This document shows positions 1-7,722 of a stretch of DNA of 49,721 nucleotides, piece by piece. The notes beneath the pieces were generated by a model that ran no database searches, was not told the DNA's origin, and was given only the letters and a program-made list of their open reading frames with translations. Made by a program: the position numbers and the translations under genes. Source of the stretch: CAZWHE01 sp964633825 (lineage in GTDB: Bacteria; Planctomycetota; B15-G4; CAYZWU01); contig CAZWHE010000011.1 of NCBI GenBank assembly GCA_964633825.1, forward strand, positions 1 to 49,721, written 5' to 3'. How positions within the stretch are numbered: position 1 is the first letter of the stretch; each line of letters starts with the position of its first letter.

Positions 1-1654
1 GTCCAGCAATTACTGCGATTTCAGATGGTTCACTACTACCACCATATTCATTAAAATAAATGATCGTATTCCTAATCGTAGAACTATTACTTTCATAACA
101 AAGGATTCCGCCTCCTATTGCGGTAGTCAACATCGAGTCACCTTTGATTACGTTATTTGCTACCGTGTTGTTTACGACTAATGGACTATCGTCTCCACCC
201 AGTAATATACCGGCCCCGCCCAATGGATTTAATACTTCTATTTTATATTTTATTTTATTATCGATTAATAAATTATTAATAATACTACTTACACCTTGAC
301 CAAGACCCTTGTGACATATACCACCCCCACCATTAAATGTTTTATTTCCTGATATTAGATTATTATTAATTTCAGTTTCTGTATGATAACAATAAATACC
401 ACCACCGCACCCAGCACCTAAATCTTCGTTTCTTTTTATTAGATTCTCTTTGATAAGTGTTTCATTGGAATCGGTTATATTTATTCCTGCACCTCCTTCA
501 AAGTCGTCAATTCCACATGATTTATTATGTTCAATAATATTGCTTGTTATATCTGCATATGTTCCTCTGCTCATAATCCCTCCACCTGATAATGCCATAT
601 TGTATTTTATAACATTTTCATCAATATTTACTGCATAATGACTTAACCCAGAATCATAACAGCAGATACCTCCACCCCAATGATCTGCGGTGTTATACGA
701 TATACTGTTGTCGTTCTTTATTTCGGGTGTAGAATCTTCGCTATGTATACCCCCGCCATCATTTCTAGCATGATTACCCTCATTTGCTCGTCCAATCACA
801 TTTGTAGTAATGACGGCATTTGATTCATTTGAGCAATTAATACCGCCGCCATCTTCAGCTTCATTACCAATAATTATATTATCATCAATGTTTGGGGAAG
901 ACCCAAAATATGTTTGGTCATCATAATCACAATTAATGCCACCACCATAGTTTATCGCATAATTGTTCGAAATGATGTTCCCGCTGTTGATTGATGGTGA
1001 TGATGCAATACAGCAGATACCGCCTCCACTGTCTCCTGCATAATTGTAAGATATATCGTTTGTGTCGCTTATTGTTGGTGATGATGCATCACAATGAATA
1101 CCCCCACCGCACAAATTGGCTGTATTTCCAAGGCTATCCTGTCCTATCACATTACTTTTAATAACAGGATTGGACCCGTTCAAACAACAAATCCCACCTC
1201 CATAATCTGCAGAATTATCTATAATAACATTTTCCTTGATAGTCGGTGATGTACCGTCGCATAAAACCCCTCCTCCATTAGAGCTACTTCCGTTTGTAAT
1301 CGTGAAACCTGTCAGCTTTGAGCCAACGCCTTCACCTGTAGTGAATGTGACTACCGGTCCTGTTTGGTTTCCATCGATAATCGTTACACTTGGACCGTCA
1401 ACACTTATTACTAATAAACGTCTCCCATCAAAGTTAACATTTTCTACATATGTGCCCTGACGAACCCGAATTTGATCACCGTCATGTACGTCATTATAAT
1501 CATCAATAGCTTCATTAATCGTGAGGAAATTTCCATTTCCAGTATGATCCACGAACCAGAACCTTGGGTTTTGAGCTTTTAATAGACTAATATTCGAGAA
1601 TAAAACAAAAACAACAATACAAAAAGATGCGAGGACAATTCTTTGTTTACTCAT
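1..1654 (-). CDS. Secreted right-handed beta-helix (Pmp/PbH1-type) repeat protein, C-terminus outside window
   Basis: An open frame of 551 codons runs off the left edge, so the end of the protein is missing. The start ATG at 1654 follows a strong AAAGGAGG site (about 1663-1670). Residues 1-28 form a signal peptide ending near LLKAQ. A region reading WFVDHTGNGNFLTINEAI then matches the start of many secreted beta-helix proteins. From about residue 100 onwards there are imperfect repeats of roughly 30-40 residues with GGGI and NxI-SxNxA cores (for example GGGICC, GGGINC, GGGIHC), typical of parallel beta-helix / polymorphic membrane protein repeats. The Cys next to many GGGI motifs is unusual. 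The gene is clearly AT-richer than the rest of the window. It is probably a cell-surface or extracellular adhesin, or a polysaccharide-binding or cleaving protein; no catalytic residues can be assigned. Family call is solid, function is not. Confidence 0.85.
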   Translation of the reverse strand, partial: MSKQRIVLASFCIVVFVLFSNISLLKAQNPRFWFVDHTGNGNFLTINEAIDDYNDVHDGDQIRVRQGTYVENVNFDGRRLLVISVDGPSVTIIDGNQTGPVVTFTTGEGVGSKLTGFTITNGSSSNGGGVLCDGTSPTIKENVIIDNSADYGGGICCLNGSNPVIKSNVIGQDSLGNTANLCGGGIHCDASSPTISDTNDISYNYAGDSGGGICCIASSPSINSGNIISNNYAINYGGGINCDYDDQTYFGSSPNIDDNIIIGNEAEDGGGINCSNESNAVITTNVIGRANEGNHARNDGGGIHSEDSTPEIKNDNSISYNTADHWGGGICCYDSGLSHYAVNIDENVIKYNMALSGGGIMSRGTYADITSNIIEHNKSCGIDDFEGGAGINITDSNETLIKENLIKRNEDLGAGCGGGIYCYHTETEINNNLISGNKTFNGGGGICHKGLGQGVSSIINNLLIDNKIKYKIEVLNPLGGAGILLGGDDSPLVVNNTVANNVIKGDSMLTTAIGGGILCYESNSSTIRNTIIYFNEYGGSSEPSEIAVIAG

Positions 1655-1670
1655 CAGATTTTCCTCCTTT

Positions 1671-2295
1671 GCGAAAAACGGATACCCTTGGCCAAACAAA
1701 TTGATACCTGAACACACAACACCCATAGCCTGAAGGGCCGTGGGTGAACTTTTCTTTGTGTAAATGTTTTTCTTTGGAGTGTCGGGAAGAATGGAACTTT
1801 TGGCAGATTTCAGCGAGGCTGAATTTTCTGCGGGGGGGGGGGGACAAAACCGGGCATATAGGTAACAGAGCAGACCGGGCACATGGGAAACAATGTCTTA
1901 ATTCGTCCTGCCTTCATGATTTGCCAACAGAAAGACTCAACATGACGCGCCGTAAAAACGCTGCCAGATTCGAAATCGTTCATTAGCACTCACTAATGAG
2001 TAATTATTGAACGAAACGCATCAATGTAATTTGGGACAATTCCACGACCAAAATATAGTCTTTGAGCACCCACCATCTATAGTTCGAACGGAATAGTCAG
2101 CAACAAGAATAATTCCCTGATCTCACGATATTTTAATTAGCGCCAGTAATAACAATAAATATTAATTATTCGTGTCTTTACATAAGAATCGAGGCTTTGG
2201 GAGCGTTGGGGGTAATCAAGGATGCCCGAGCCCCCTTGTGGCCCGGGTGAGCCGTTGCAGAACCTCTTCGTTTTTAAGGAAAAGGAAAGAATCCC
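1671..2295. other. Intergenic region with 12-G tract, no gene seen
   Basis: About 625 bases separate the beta-helix gene (transcribed leftward) from the 3' end of the acyl-CoA ligase gene. I see no convincing coding frame, tRNA or terminator. A run of 12 G lies at 1832-1843. The stretch 2000-2190 is AT-rich and could hold the promoter of the beta-helix gene on the minus strand, but no hexamer pair stands out. Confidence 0.5.
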
Positions 2296-4665
2296 CTACG
2301 GGCGATCGCGCATGGCGTCCCCAAAGAGGCGGGCCCGGGCGTAGCGCCCGAGAGTCCAGACGGCCCTGTCGGCGGACCGGAAGGTGACCACGCCGGCCGA
2401 CTGAAGCACCTCCTCGAGGGGGTCGAAGAGCTTTCCCGAATCGACGACGGCCACCACGGGCTTGTTCGTCTCCTGTACGATCCGCGGCACTCTTCTCGCA
2501 ATGCTGTCCTCGGCCGAAATATCGTCGGAAAGCGTCTTGAGCGCTCCTGTCAACGGCACGAGACAAAGGACGAGCATGTCGATGCAGTGATCATTGATCA
2601 CGGCTTCCATGACCGCTTCGTAGGCCGCGTCGGACGCCATGGGATTGATGTCCATGGGGTTCTTCACATCCACGAGAGTGTCGAGCCTCGACTCGCGGAG
2701 GATCCGTGTGAGCTTCTCCTTCGTCGCCTCCTCGAAAGGACGCAGGTTGAGACGGAAGTCGTCGCCCAGGATGTTGTCGGCCATGCCCACCGACTCGTAT
2801 CCGGCGTTGGAAACGGCGCCGATCCGAAGACCGTTGAAGGTTTTGTCGTGAAGGCCCGCTGCGAGCTTGTAGAGCTCTTCGAACTCGGTGAAGGTCCGGG
2901 CAACGACGGCCCCGGCCTGGGTGACGCAGGCTTCGCAGACCGTGTAATCCCCGGCGAGCGACGCCGTGTGGCCCGAGGTGGCGGTCTTGCCTTCGGGCGT
3001 CCGGCCCGCCTTGTAGAAGATCACGTCCTTGCCGGCGAGCACGGCTTCGCGGACCGCCTGCGCAAAAACGAGCCCGTCCAGGTCCTGGAAACCCTCGATG
3101 TAGACGGCCAGGATATCGATCCCGTCGTCGTCCTTGAAGTACTTCAGGAGATCCCCCGCCGTGAGGTCGACCTGGTTCCCGATGGAGAGAGCGTAAGCCG
3201 GATCCATGTAAGGAAGCCGGCTCATCCGCGTGATCATGTAAGCGCCGCTCTGGCTGATGAAGGCCGTGTTCCTCTCTTTTGCTCCGCGATGCTTGGGCAG
3301 CTTGCTCTCGGGAATGAAAAGAGTGTCGTACTTTCCGGGGCGGGAAAGGATGCCGAGCGAGTTGCCGCCCAGAAAGAGGGGCCCGCCCTCTTCGGTGAGA
3401 TGCGCTTGGCCGATCTTGTCCTTCAGCGCCTGCTGCATTCCTTCGGAGCCCTTCGTCTCGCCGAGGCCGCCCGGTATGAGCAGGACCGTCTCGGCCAGGC
3501 TGCTGTCCACGATCTCCTCCACCATTCCCGGAACCTGGTCGGCGCCCACGGCGAGGACAAAGAGGTCGAGCTTCAAGTCGAGCTCGTTCAGCGAGGAGAC
3601 GCATTTCACGCCGTCGATCTCATCCTCTCCGGGCCGAACGATATAGACGTTCTCCTTGTCGAACCCGCCGTCCAGGATGTTCCGGAGAATGATGCGGCCT
3701 ACGTTCACCCCCTTCGACGAAACCCCAACGATTCCGATCGACTCCGGGTGAAGGAGGCTCGATATCTTCCGGATCGGCCGGGGCGCGGGGAGGCTTTCGG
3801 GCCGTGAGAAGGTGCAAAGCCCGTCGAGGGGCACCATGAGATAGTCGGTGAAGGCGAAGGGGTTGATCTCGAGCTCTTCGATGACAAAGGGCGCAAACCG
3901 ATTGGACGGCGAATAATAATTGGCGATCTCGATGAAGGACGAGAAACACTCGATGAGCTGTTCATCGGTGACGATCCTCTTGCCGCCCCGCGTCAGGCCG
4001 GCCATTTTCTTGTAAACGATCGTCTCCCTGAATAGCTCGAAGAAGGACTCGCCGTCCGTCATGGCCGTCGACGCCGCCACCGAAGCCTGTCCCTTTCTGA
4101 AGCGGCTGGCGTAGAGCTCGGTGTCGGTTCCGCCCACGCCGGCGTTGATCACCATGCCGAACTCGCGGGTGCGGCGTATCCCGACGATCAGCTCGTTGCC
4201 GAATTTTTCCGAGTCGGGAGGCATGTACTCGCAGAGGAGAACGCCTTTGAGATCGGCCTTGATCAGGTCGACAAGCTCCCGGCCGCTGAAACCGCGATAA
4301 GAGATCGGCGCGGCTCCGGGATTTCGCTCGATCCAAGCAGCATACCGTTCGGGAATCTCGCTCGTCATGCGGCGGAAACAGGACCTCACCCTGACCGGGA
4401 TGTTCTCGGCGACCTGCACGCCGCCCACCTCGGTCTTGTGAAGAATCGTGGGGGACACGACCTTCAAGACCACCTTGTCGCCCGGAATGGAGGAGAGATC
4501 CTCGTCAAGGGGGCGCGTTCCCTTGAGAAGGAGCCGCGCTCTCGGCGGCGTCTCCGACCCCGACAGGCGCAGGATACCATAAACCTCGTACTCATAAAGA
4601 GTTGTACGCCCGCCACTGTGCGCCTTCTGCAGGATTTCGTTCAAAGCTTCAAAATCGATGTCCAT
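2296..4665 (-). CDS. Acetate/acyl-CoA ligase, NDP-forming (fused ATP-grasp beta and CoA-binding alpha parts)
   Basis: About 789 residues. It would interconvert acyl-CoA + ADP + Pi and acid + ATP + CoA in the cytoplasm, as in fermentative ATP production. The N-terminal ~290 residues are an ATP-grasp domain with the family motif HKTEVGGV. The rest holds a Rossmann CoA-binding domain (near IGIVGVSSKG) and succinyl-CoA-synthetase-like flavodoxin folds. The motif SGHTASLAGDY contains the His expected to carry phosphate. The order ATP-grasp then CoA-binding is the reverse of the more familiar alpha-beta fusion. ATG 4665 was preferred over an in-frame GTG at 4674; neither has a clear ribosome-binding site. 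It is divergent from the receiver/nfnAB genes across a 266-base gap. Substrate could be acetate, propionate or a branched acid; it could also be a protein-acylation relative, but no acetyltransferase domain is present. Confidence 0.9.
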   Translation of the reverse strand: MDIDFEALNEILQKAHSGGRTTLYEYEVYGILRLSGSETPPRARLLLKGTRPLDEDLSSIPGDKVVLKVVSPTILHKTEVGGVQVAENIPVRVRSCFRRMTSEIPERYAAWIERNPGAAPISYRGFSGRELVDLIKADLKGVLLCEYMPPDSEKFGNELIVGIRRTREFGMVINAGVGGTDTELYASRFRKGQASVAASTAMTDGESFFELFRETIVYKKMAGLTRGGKRIVTDEQLIECFSSFIEIANYYSPSNRFAPFVIEELEINPFAFTDYLMVPLDGLCTFSRPESLPAPRPIRKISSLLHPESIGIVGVSSKGVNVGRIILRNILDGGFDKENVYIVRPGEDEIDGVKCVSSLNELDLKLDLFVLAVGADQVPGMVEEIVDSSLAETVLLIPGGLGETKGSEGMQQALKDKIGQAHLTEEGGPLFLGGNSLGILSRPGKYDTLFIPESKLPKHRGAKERNTAFISQSGAYMITRMSRLPYMDPAYALSIGNQVDLTAGDLLKYFKDDDGIDILAVYIEGFQDLDGLVFAQAVREAVLAGKDVIFYKAGRTPEGKTATSGHTASLAGDYTVCEACVTQAGAVVARTFTEFEELYKLAAGLHDKTFNGLRIGAVSNAGYESVGMADNILGDDFRLNLRPFEEATKEKLTRILRESRLDTLVDVKNPMDINPMASDAAYEAVMEAVINDHCIDMLVLCLVPLTGALKTLSDDISAEDSIARRVPRIVQETNKPVVAVVDSGKLFDPLEEVLQSAGVVTFRSADRAVWTLGRYARARLFGDAMRDRP

Positions 4666-4831
4666 AATACTCACAGGGTTATGCCGATCTCGTTCGGCAA
4701 ACCGTCCCTTTCATCAAAAAGAGAGGAACGAACCCTCAAACACTCGGGGCGCGTTCCGGAAGCGCTGGATTTTAGCCCCCGCTGCGACGGGGGACAATTG
4801 ATAAATGTGGAGGGGAAAATAAGGGAACTCC

Positions 4832-4860
4832 TTGATATCAGCATCGTGCTGAAGTAATAT
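4832..4860 (+). promoter_or_regulatory. Sigma-70-type promoter for the receiver-nfnAB operon
   Basis: TTGATA (4832-4837) and TAATAT (4855-4860) are separated by exactly 17 bases and point toward the receiver gene, giving a leader of about 65 bases. A small inverted repeat, AGCA-TCG-TGCT, lies between the two hexamers and could be an operator. This is motif reading only. Confidence 0.55.
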
Positions 4861-4931
4861 CCCTACCTTTATATTCAGATCTGAAAACACATGCCCGGCT
4901 TATCCCTCTTGACCGAAAAAAGGAGGTCTCG

Positions 4932-5324
4932 ATGGGCGGAAAAACGAAGATCCTGCTCGTGGACAGAGACGCAGTGTATCTCAAGGAAACGACCGAGTTT
5001 CTCGAGTCGAAAGGCTTCGATGTGGTGACCGCCCGGACCGCCATCGACGCCGGCGGCATGGTGACTTACGACCGCCCCGACGTCATCGTCACCGAAATCG
5101 AGCTCGAAAACCGCGACTCCGGATTCGAGCTCACCCGAAGCGTGAAGGGGAACGCCAACTCGAAGCACATCCCGGTCATGATCCTCACCGGCATCAAAGA
5201 GCGCGAAGGCGCGACTTTCACCATGAACGACGACAGCCACTGGATGAAGGCCGACGATTTTGCCGACAAGCCTCTCTCCGGCGAAGATCTGGTCGGGCGG
5301 ATCAACAATCTGCTCTCTTCGTAG
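4932..5324 (+). CDS. Single-domain response-regulator receiver with Glu at the phosphoacceptor position
   Basis: 130 residues, a complete CheY-like receiver fold with no output domain. The start ATG follows AAAGGAGG. The conserved Thr (T86, in ILTGI) and Lys (K113, in DKP) are present. The Asp that is normally phosphorylated is replaced by E55 (VIVTEIEL). In the N-terminal acidic pair the second Asp is replaced by Arg (VDRD, D11-R12). The protein therefore probably cannot be phosphorylated in the standard way and may be fixed in an active-like state. It lies 67 bases upstream of the nfnAB fusion on the same strand, behind one promoter, so a role linked to that enzyme is plausible. No histidine kinase is in the window. 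Confidence 0.85.
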   Translation: MGGKTKILLVDRDAVYLKETTEFLESKGFDVVTARTAIDAGGMVTYDRPDVIVTEIELENRDSGFELTRSVKGNANSKHIPVMILTGIKEREGATFTMNDDSHWMKADDFADKPLSGEDLVGRINNLLSS

Positions 5325-5391
5325 GGGCGTTTCCCGTGTCCCCGGGATAATTCCCCAAAACAACTCTCCGCAACCAAGGGAGAAACTCAAA

Positions 5392-7698
5392 GTGACGACA
5401 GAAATCGAAGCCCCCGAAATCAACACGATCCTCAGGAAAGAAATCCTGGCGCCCTCCCTTTTCAGGATGGTGCTCTACACCCCCGTGGTGGCCGACAAGG
5501 TCCTGCCGGGCCAGTTCGTTGTGATCCGCTGCGACGAAGTGGGCGAGCGCATTCCGCTCACCGTGGTCGACTTCGACCGCGAGAAGAAGACGATCGAGAT
5601 CATCGTCCAGGAAGTGGGTTTCTCCACGGAAAAGATGGCCAAATACGAGGAAGGGAGCCGTTTCACCGATATCGTGGGCCCCCTGGGTGTTCCTTCCGAG
5701 GTTGAAAATATCGGCACCGCGGTCTTCGTGGGAGGGGGCGTGGGCGTTGCGCCCGTCTATCCCATTGCGCGCGCCTTCAAGGAGACGGGCAACCGCGTCA
5801 TCTCCATCATCGGCGCCAGGGAGAAGGACCTCGTCATTCTCGAAGAGAGGATGCGCGCCTGTTCGGACGAGGTTCTCATCACCACCGACGACGGCTCTTA
5901 CGGACACCACGGATTCGTGACGGACGAGCTGAAGCGCATCATCGAGGAGGGCACGAAGATCGACCGCGTCGTGGCGATCGGCCCGGCCATCATGATGCGC
6001 GAGGTCTGCAAGGTCACGAAGGCGGCCGGGATCAAAACGATCGTCTCCCTCAACACCCTGATGGTGGACGGCACGGGAATGTGCGGCGGCTGCCGGGTCA
6101 GCGTGGGCGACGAGGCGCAGTTCGTCTGCGTCGACGGTCCGGAGTTCGACGGACACAAGGTCGACTTCGACGAGATGATGACGCGCCAGGGAACCTACCA
6201 GCGCGAAGAGCGCCGCGCCGTCTGGCAGCACACGTGCACCCTCGAAACGGGAAAGAAGAAGCTGATCAAGCGCCGCGAACCGATGCCGCGCCAGGACCCG
6301 CGCGCCCGCGTCCAGAACTTCGACGAAGTGGCCCTCGGCTACACGAAGGAGCAGGCCGTGCGCGAGGCCGTCCGCTGCCTCGACTGCAAGAAACCGAAGT
6401 GCATCAATGGATGCCCCGTCGAGATCGACATCCCGGCCTTCATCGAGCTCATCCGCGACGAGAAGTTCATCGAGGCGGCCAAGAAGATCAAGGAAAAGAA
6501 CTGCCTCCCCGCCGTCTGCGGCCGCGTCTGCCCCCAAGAAGACCAGTGCGAACAGGTCTGCCTCACGGGCAAGAAGGGGGACCCCGTGGCCATCGGCCGC
6601 CTGGAACGGTTCGCCGCCGACTACGAGGCCGCGCACGGCGTGATCGAAATCCCCGATCTCCCGCCGCAGACGGGCAGGAAGGTCGCCATCGTGGGCGCCG
6701 GTCCCGCCGGGCTGACCGTGGCGGGCGACCTGGCCAAGCTCGGACACGAGGTCGTGGTCTTCGAGGCCCTCCATGCGTCGGGCGGGGTTCTCGTTTACGG
6801 CATTCCCCAGTTCAGGCTCCCCAAGGAGATCGTCCGGGCCGAATGCGAGTACGTGGAAAAACTCGGCGTGGAAATCAGGACGAGTTACATCGTGGGCCGG
6901 TCGAGCACGGTCGACGAGCTCATAGAGAAGGAGGGATTCGACGCCGTTTTCATCGGCACGGGCGCGGGGCTTCCTTACTTCATGGGCATCCCGGGCGAGA
7001 ACCTGATGGGCGTCTATTCGGCCAACGAGTTTCTCACGCGCGTCAACCTGATGAAGGCCTACCGCTTTCCCGAGTACGACACGCCGGTCCGCCTCGCCAA
7101 GAACTACGCCGTGGTGGGAGGCGGCAACGTGGCCATGGACTCGGCCCGCTCGGCGCTGCGCCTCGGGGCGAACAACGTCTTCAACGTCTACCGCCGCTCG
7201 CGCGAGGAGATGCCGGCCCGTGAGGAGGAGATCGTCAACGCCATCGAGGAGGGCGTGCAGATGACGCTCCTCACCAACCCGATCCGCCTGATCGGAGACG
7301 ACAAGGGATGGGTGAAGGGGATGGAGTGCATCAGCATGGAGCTGGGCGAACCCGACGCCTCGGGACGCCGCCGGCCCGTTCCCATCGAGGGGAGCGAGCA
7401 CATCATCGACGTGGAGGTGGTGATCATGGCGATCGGCCAGGGCGCCAATCCGCTCCTGACAAAGACGACGCCCGACCTCGGCCTCAACAAGTGGGGCAAC
7501 ATCATCGCCGACGAGGAGACGGGCCGCACCAACAAGAAGGGGGTCTTTGCGGGCGGCGACATCGTGACCGGAGCGGCCACGGTGATCCTGGCCATGGGGG
7601 CGGGACGGAAAGCCGCCATGTCGATCCATGACTATCTCGAAACAGGCGTTTGGGAGCTTCCGCCCAAGGACGTCCCTGAAAACCCGCCTCTTCCGTAG
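5392..7698 (+). CDS. nfnAB: Fused NfnA-NfnB: electron-bifurcating NADH-dependent reduced ferredoxin:NADP+ oxidoreductase
   Basis: 768 residues in one polypeptide. Residues 1-~290 match the NfnA / ferredoxin-NADP reductase-like (DHODH electron-transfer) subunit: an FAD/NAD-binding module with a VGGGVGVAP loop, then D226 and the CGGC cluster (C231, C234) for a [2Fe-2S] centre. Residues ~298-768 match NfnB / glutamate synthase small subunit. They have two Cys groups for [4Fe-4S] clusters (CLDCKKPKCINGC and CGRVCPQEDQCEQVC), an FAD dinucleotide fold near 431 (VGAGPAG) and an NADPH fold near 570 (VGGGNVAMD). The enzyme balances NADH, NADPH and ferredoxin in anaerobes. The GTG start at 5392 is chosen because AAGGGAG lies 9 bases upstream and earlier in-frame starts would overlap the receiver gene. 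Fusions of these subunits are known. The alternative is a glutamate synthase small chain, but no large chain is present. Confidence 0.92.
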   Translation: MTTEIEAPEINTILRKEILAPSLFRMVLYTPVVADKVLPGQFVVIRCDEVGERIPLTVVDFDREKKTIEIIVQEVGFSTEKMAKYEEGSRFTDIVGPLGVPSEVENIGTAVFVGGGVGVAPVYPIARAFKETGNRVISIIGAREKDLVILEERMRACSDEVLITTDDGSYGHHGFVTDELKRIIEEGTKIDRVVAIGPAIMMREVCKVTKAAGIKTIVSLNTLMVDGTGMCGGCRVSVGDEAQFVCVDGPEFDGHKVDFDEMMTRQGTYQREERRAVWQHTCTLETGKKKLIKRREPMPRQDPRARVQNFDEVALGYTKEQAVREAVRCLDCKKPKCINGCPVEIDIPAFIELIRDEKFIEAAKKIKEKNCLPAVCGRVCPQEDQCEQVCLTGKKGDPVAIGRLERFAADYEAAHGVIEIPDLPPQTGRKVAIVGAGPAGLTVAGDLAKLGHEVVVFEALHASGGVLVYGIPQFRLPKEIVRAECEYVEKLGVEIRTSYIVGRSSTVDELIEKEGFDAVFIGTGAGLPYFMGIPGENLMGVYSANEFLTRVNLMKAYRFPEYDTPVRLAKNYAVVGGGNVAMDSARSALRLGANNVFNVYRRSREEMPAREEEIVNAIEEGVQMTLLTNPIRLIGDDKGWVKGMECISMELGEPDASGRRRPVPIEGSEHIIDVEVVIMAIGQGANPLLTKTTPDLGLNKWGNIIADEETGRTNKKGVFAGGDIVTGAATVILAMGAGRKAAMSIHDYLETGVWELPPKDVPENPPLP

Positions 7699-7722
7699 CT
7701 ATCTGGTTCCGTAGCTATCTGG
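7691..7722. repeat. Perfect 16-bp tandem duplication carrying two convergent stop codons
   Basis: The unit TTCCGTAGCTATCTGG occurs twice in a row. Its TAGCTA core reads TAG on both strands. The first copy supplies the stop of nfnAB (7696-7698) and the second supplies the stop of the convergent gene ending at 7715. Confidence 0.9.

Noticed and set aside
1744..1986. 80-codon frame near the G tract
   Set aside because: No ribosome-binding site, no recognisable motif, includes the homopolymer.
2587..3807. 406-codon open frame on the plus strand
   Set aside because: It is the antisense of the acyl-CoA ligase; composition is that of a GC-rich shadow frame and it has no motif.
5302..7629. 775-codon open frame on the minus strand across nfnAB
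   Set aside because: Antisense of a clearly real gene; rich in H, D and R as expected for a shadow frame.
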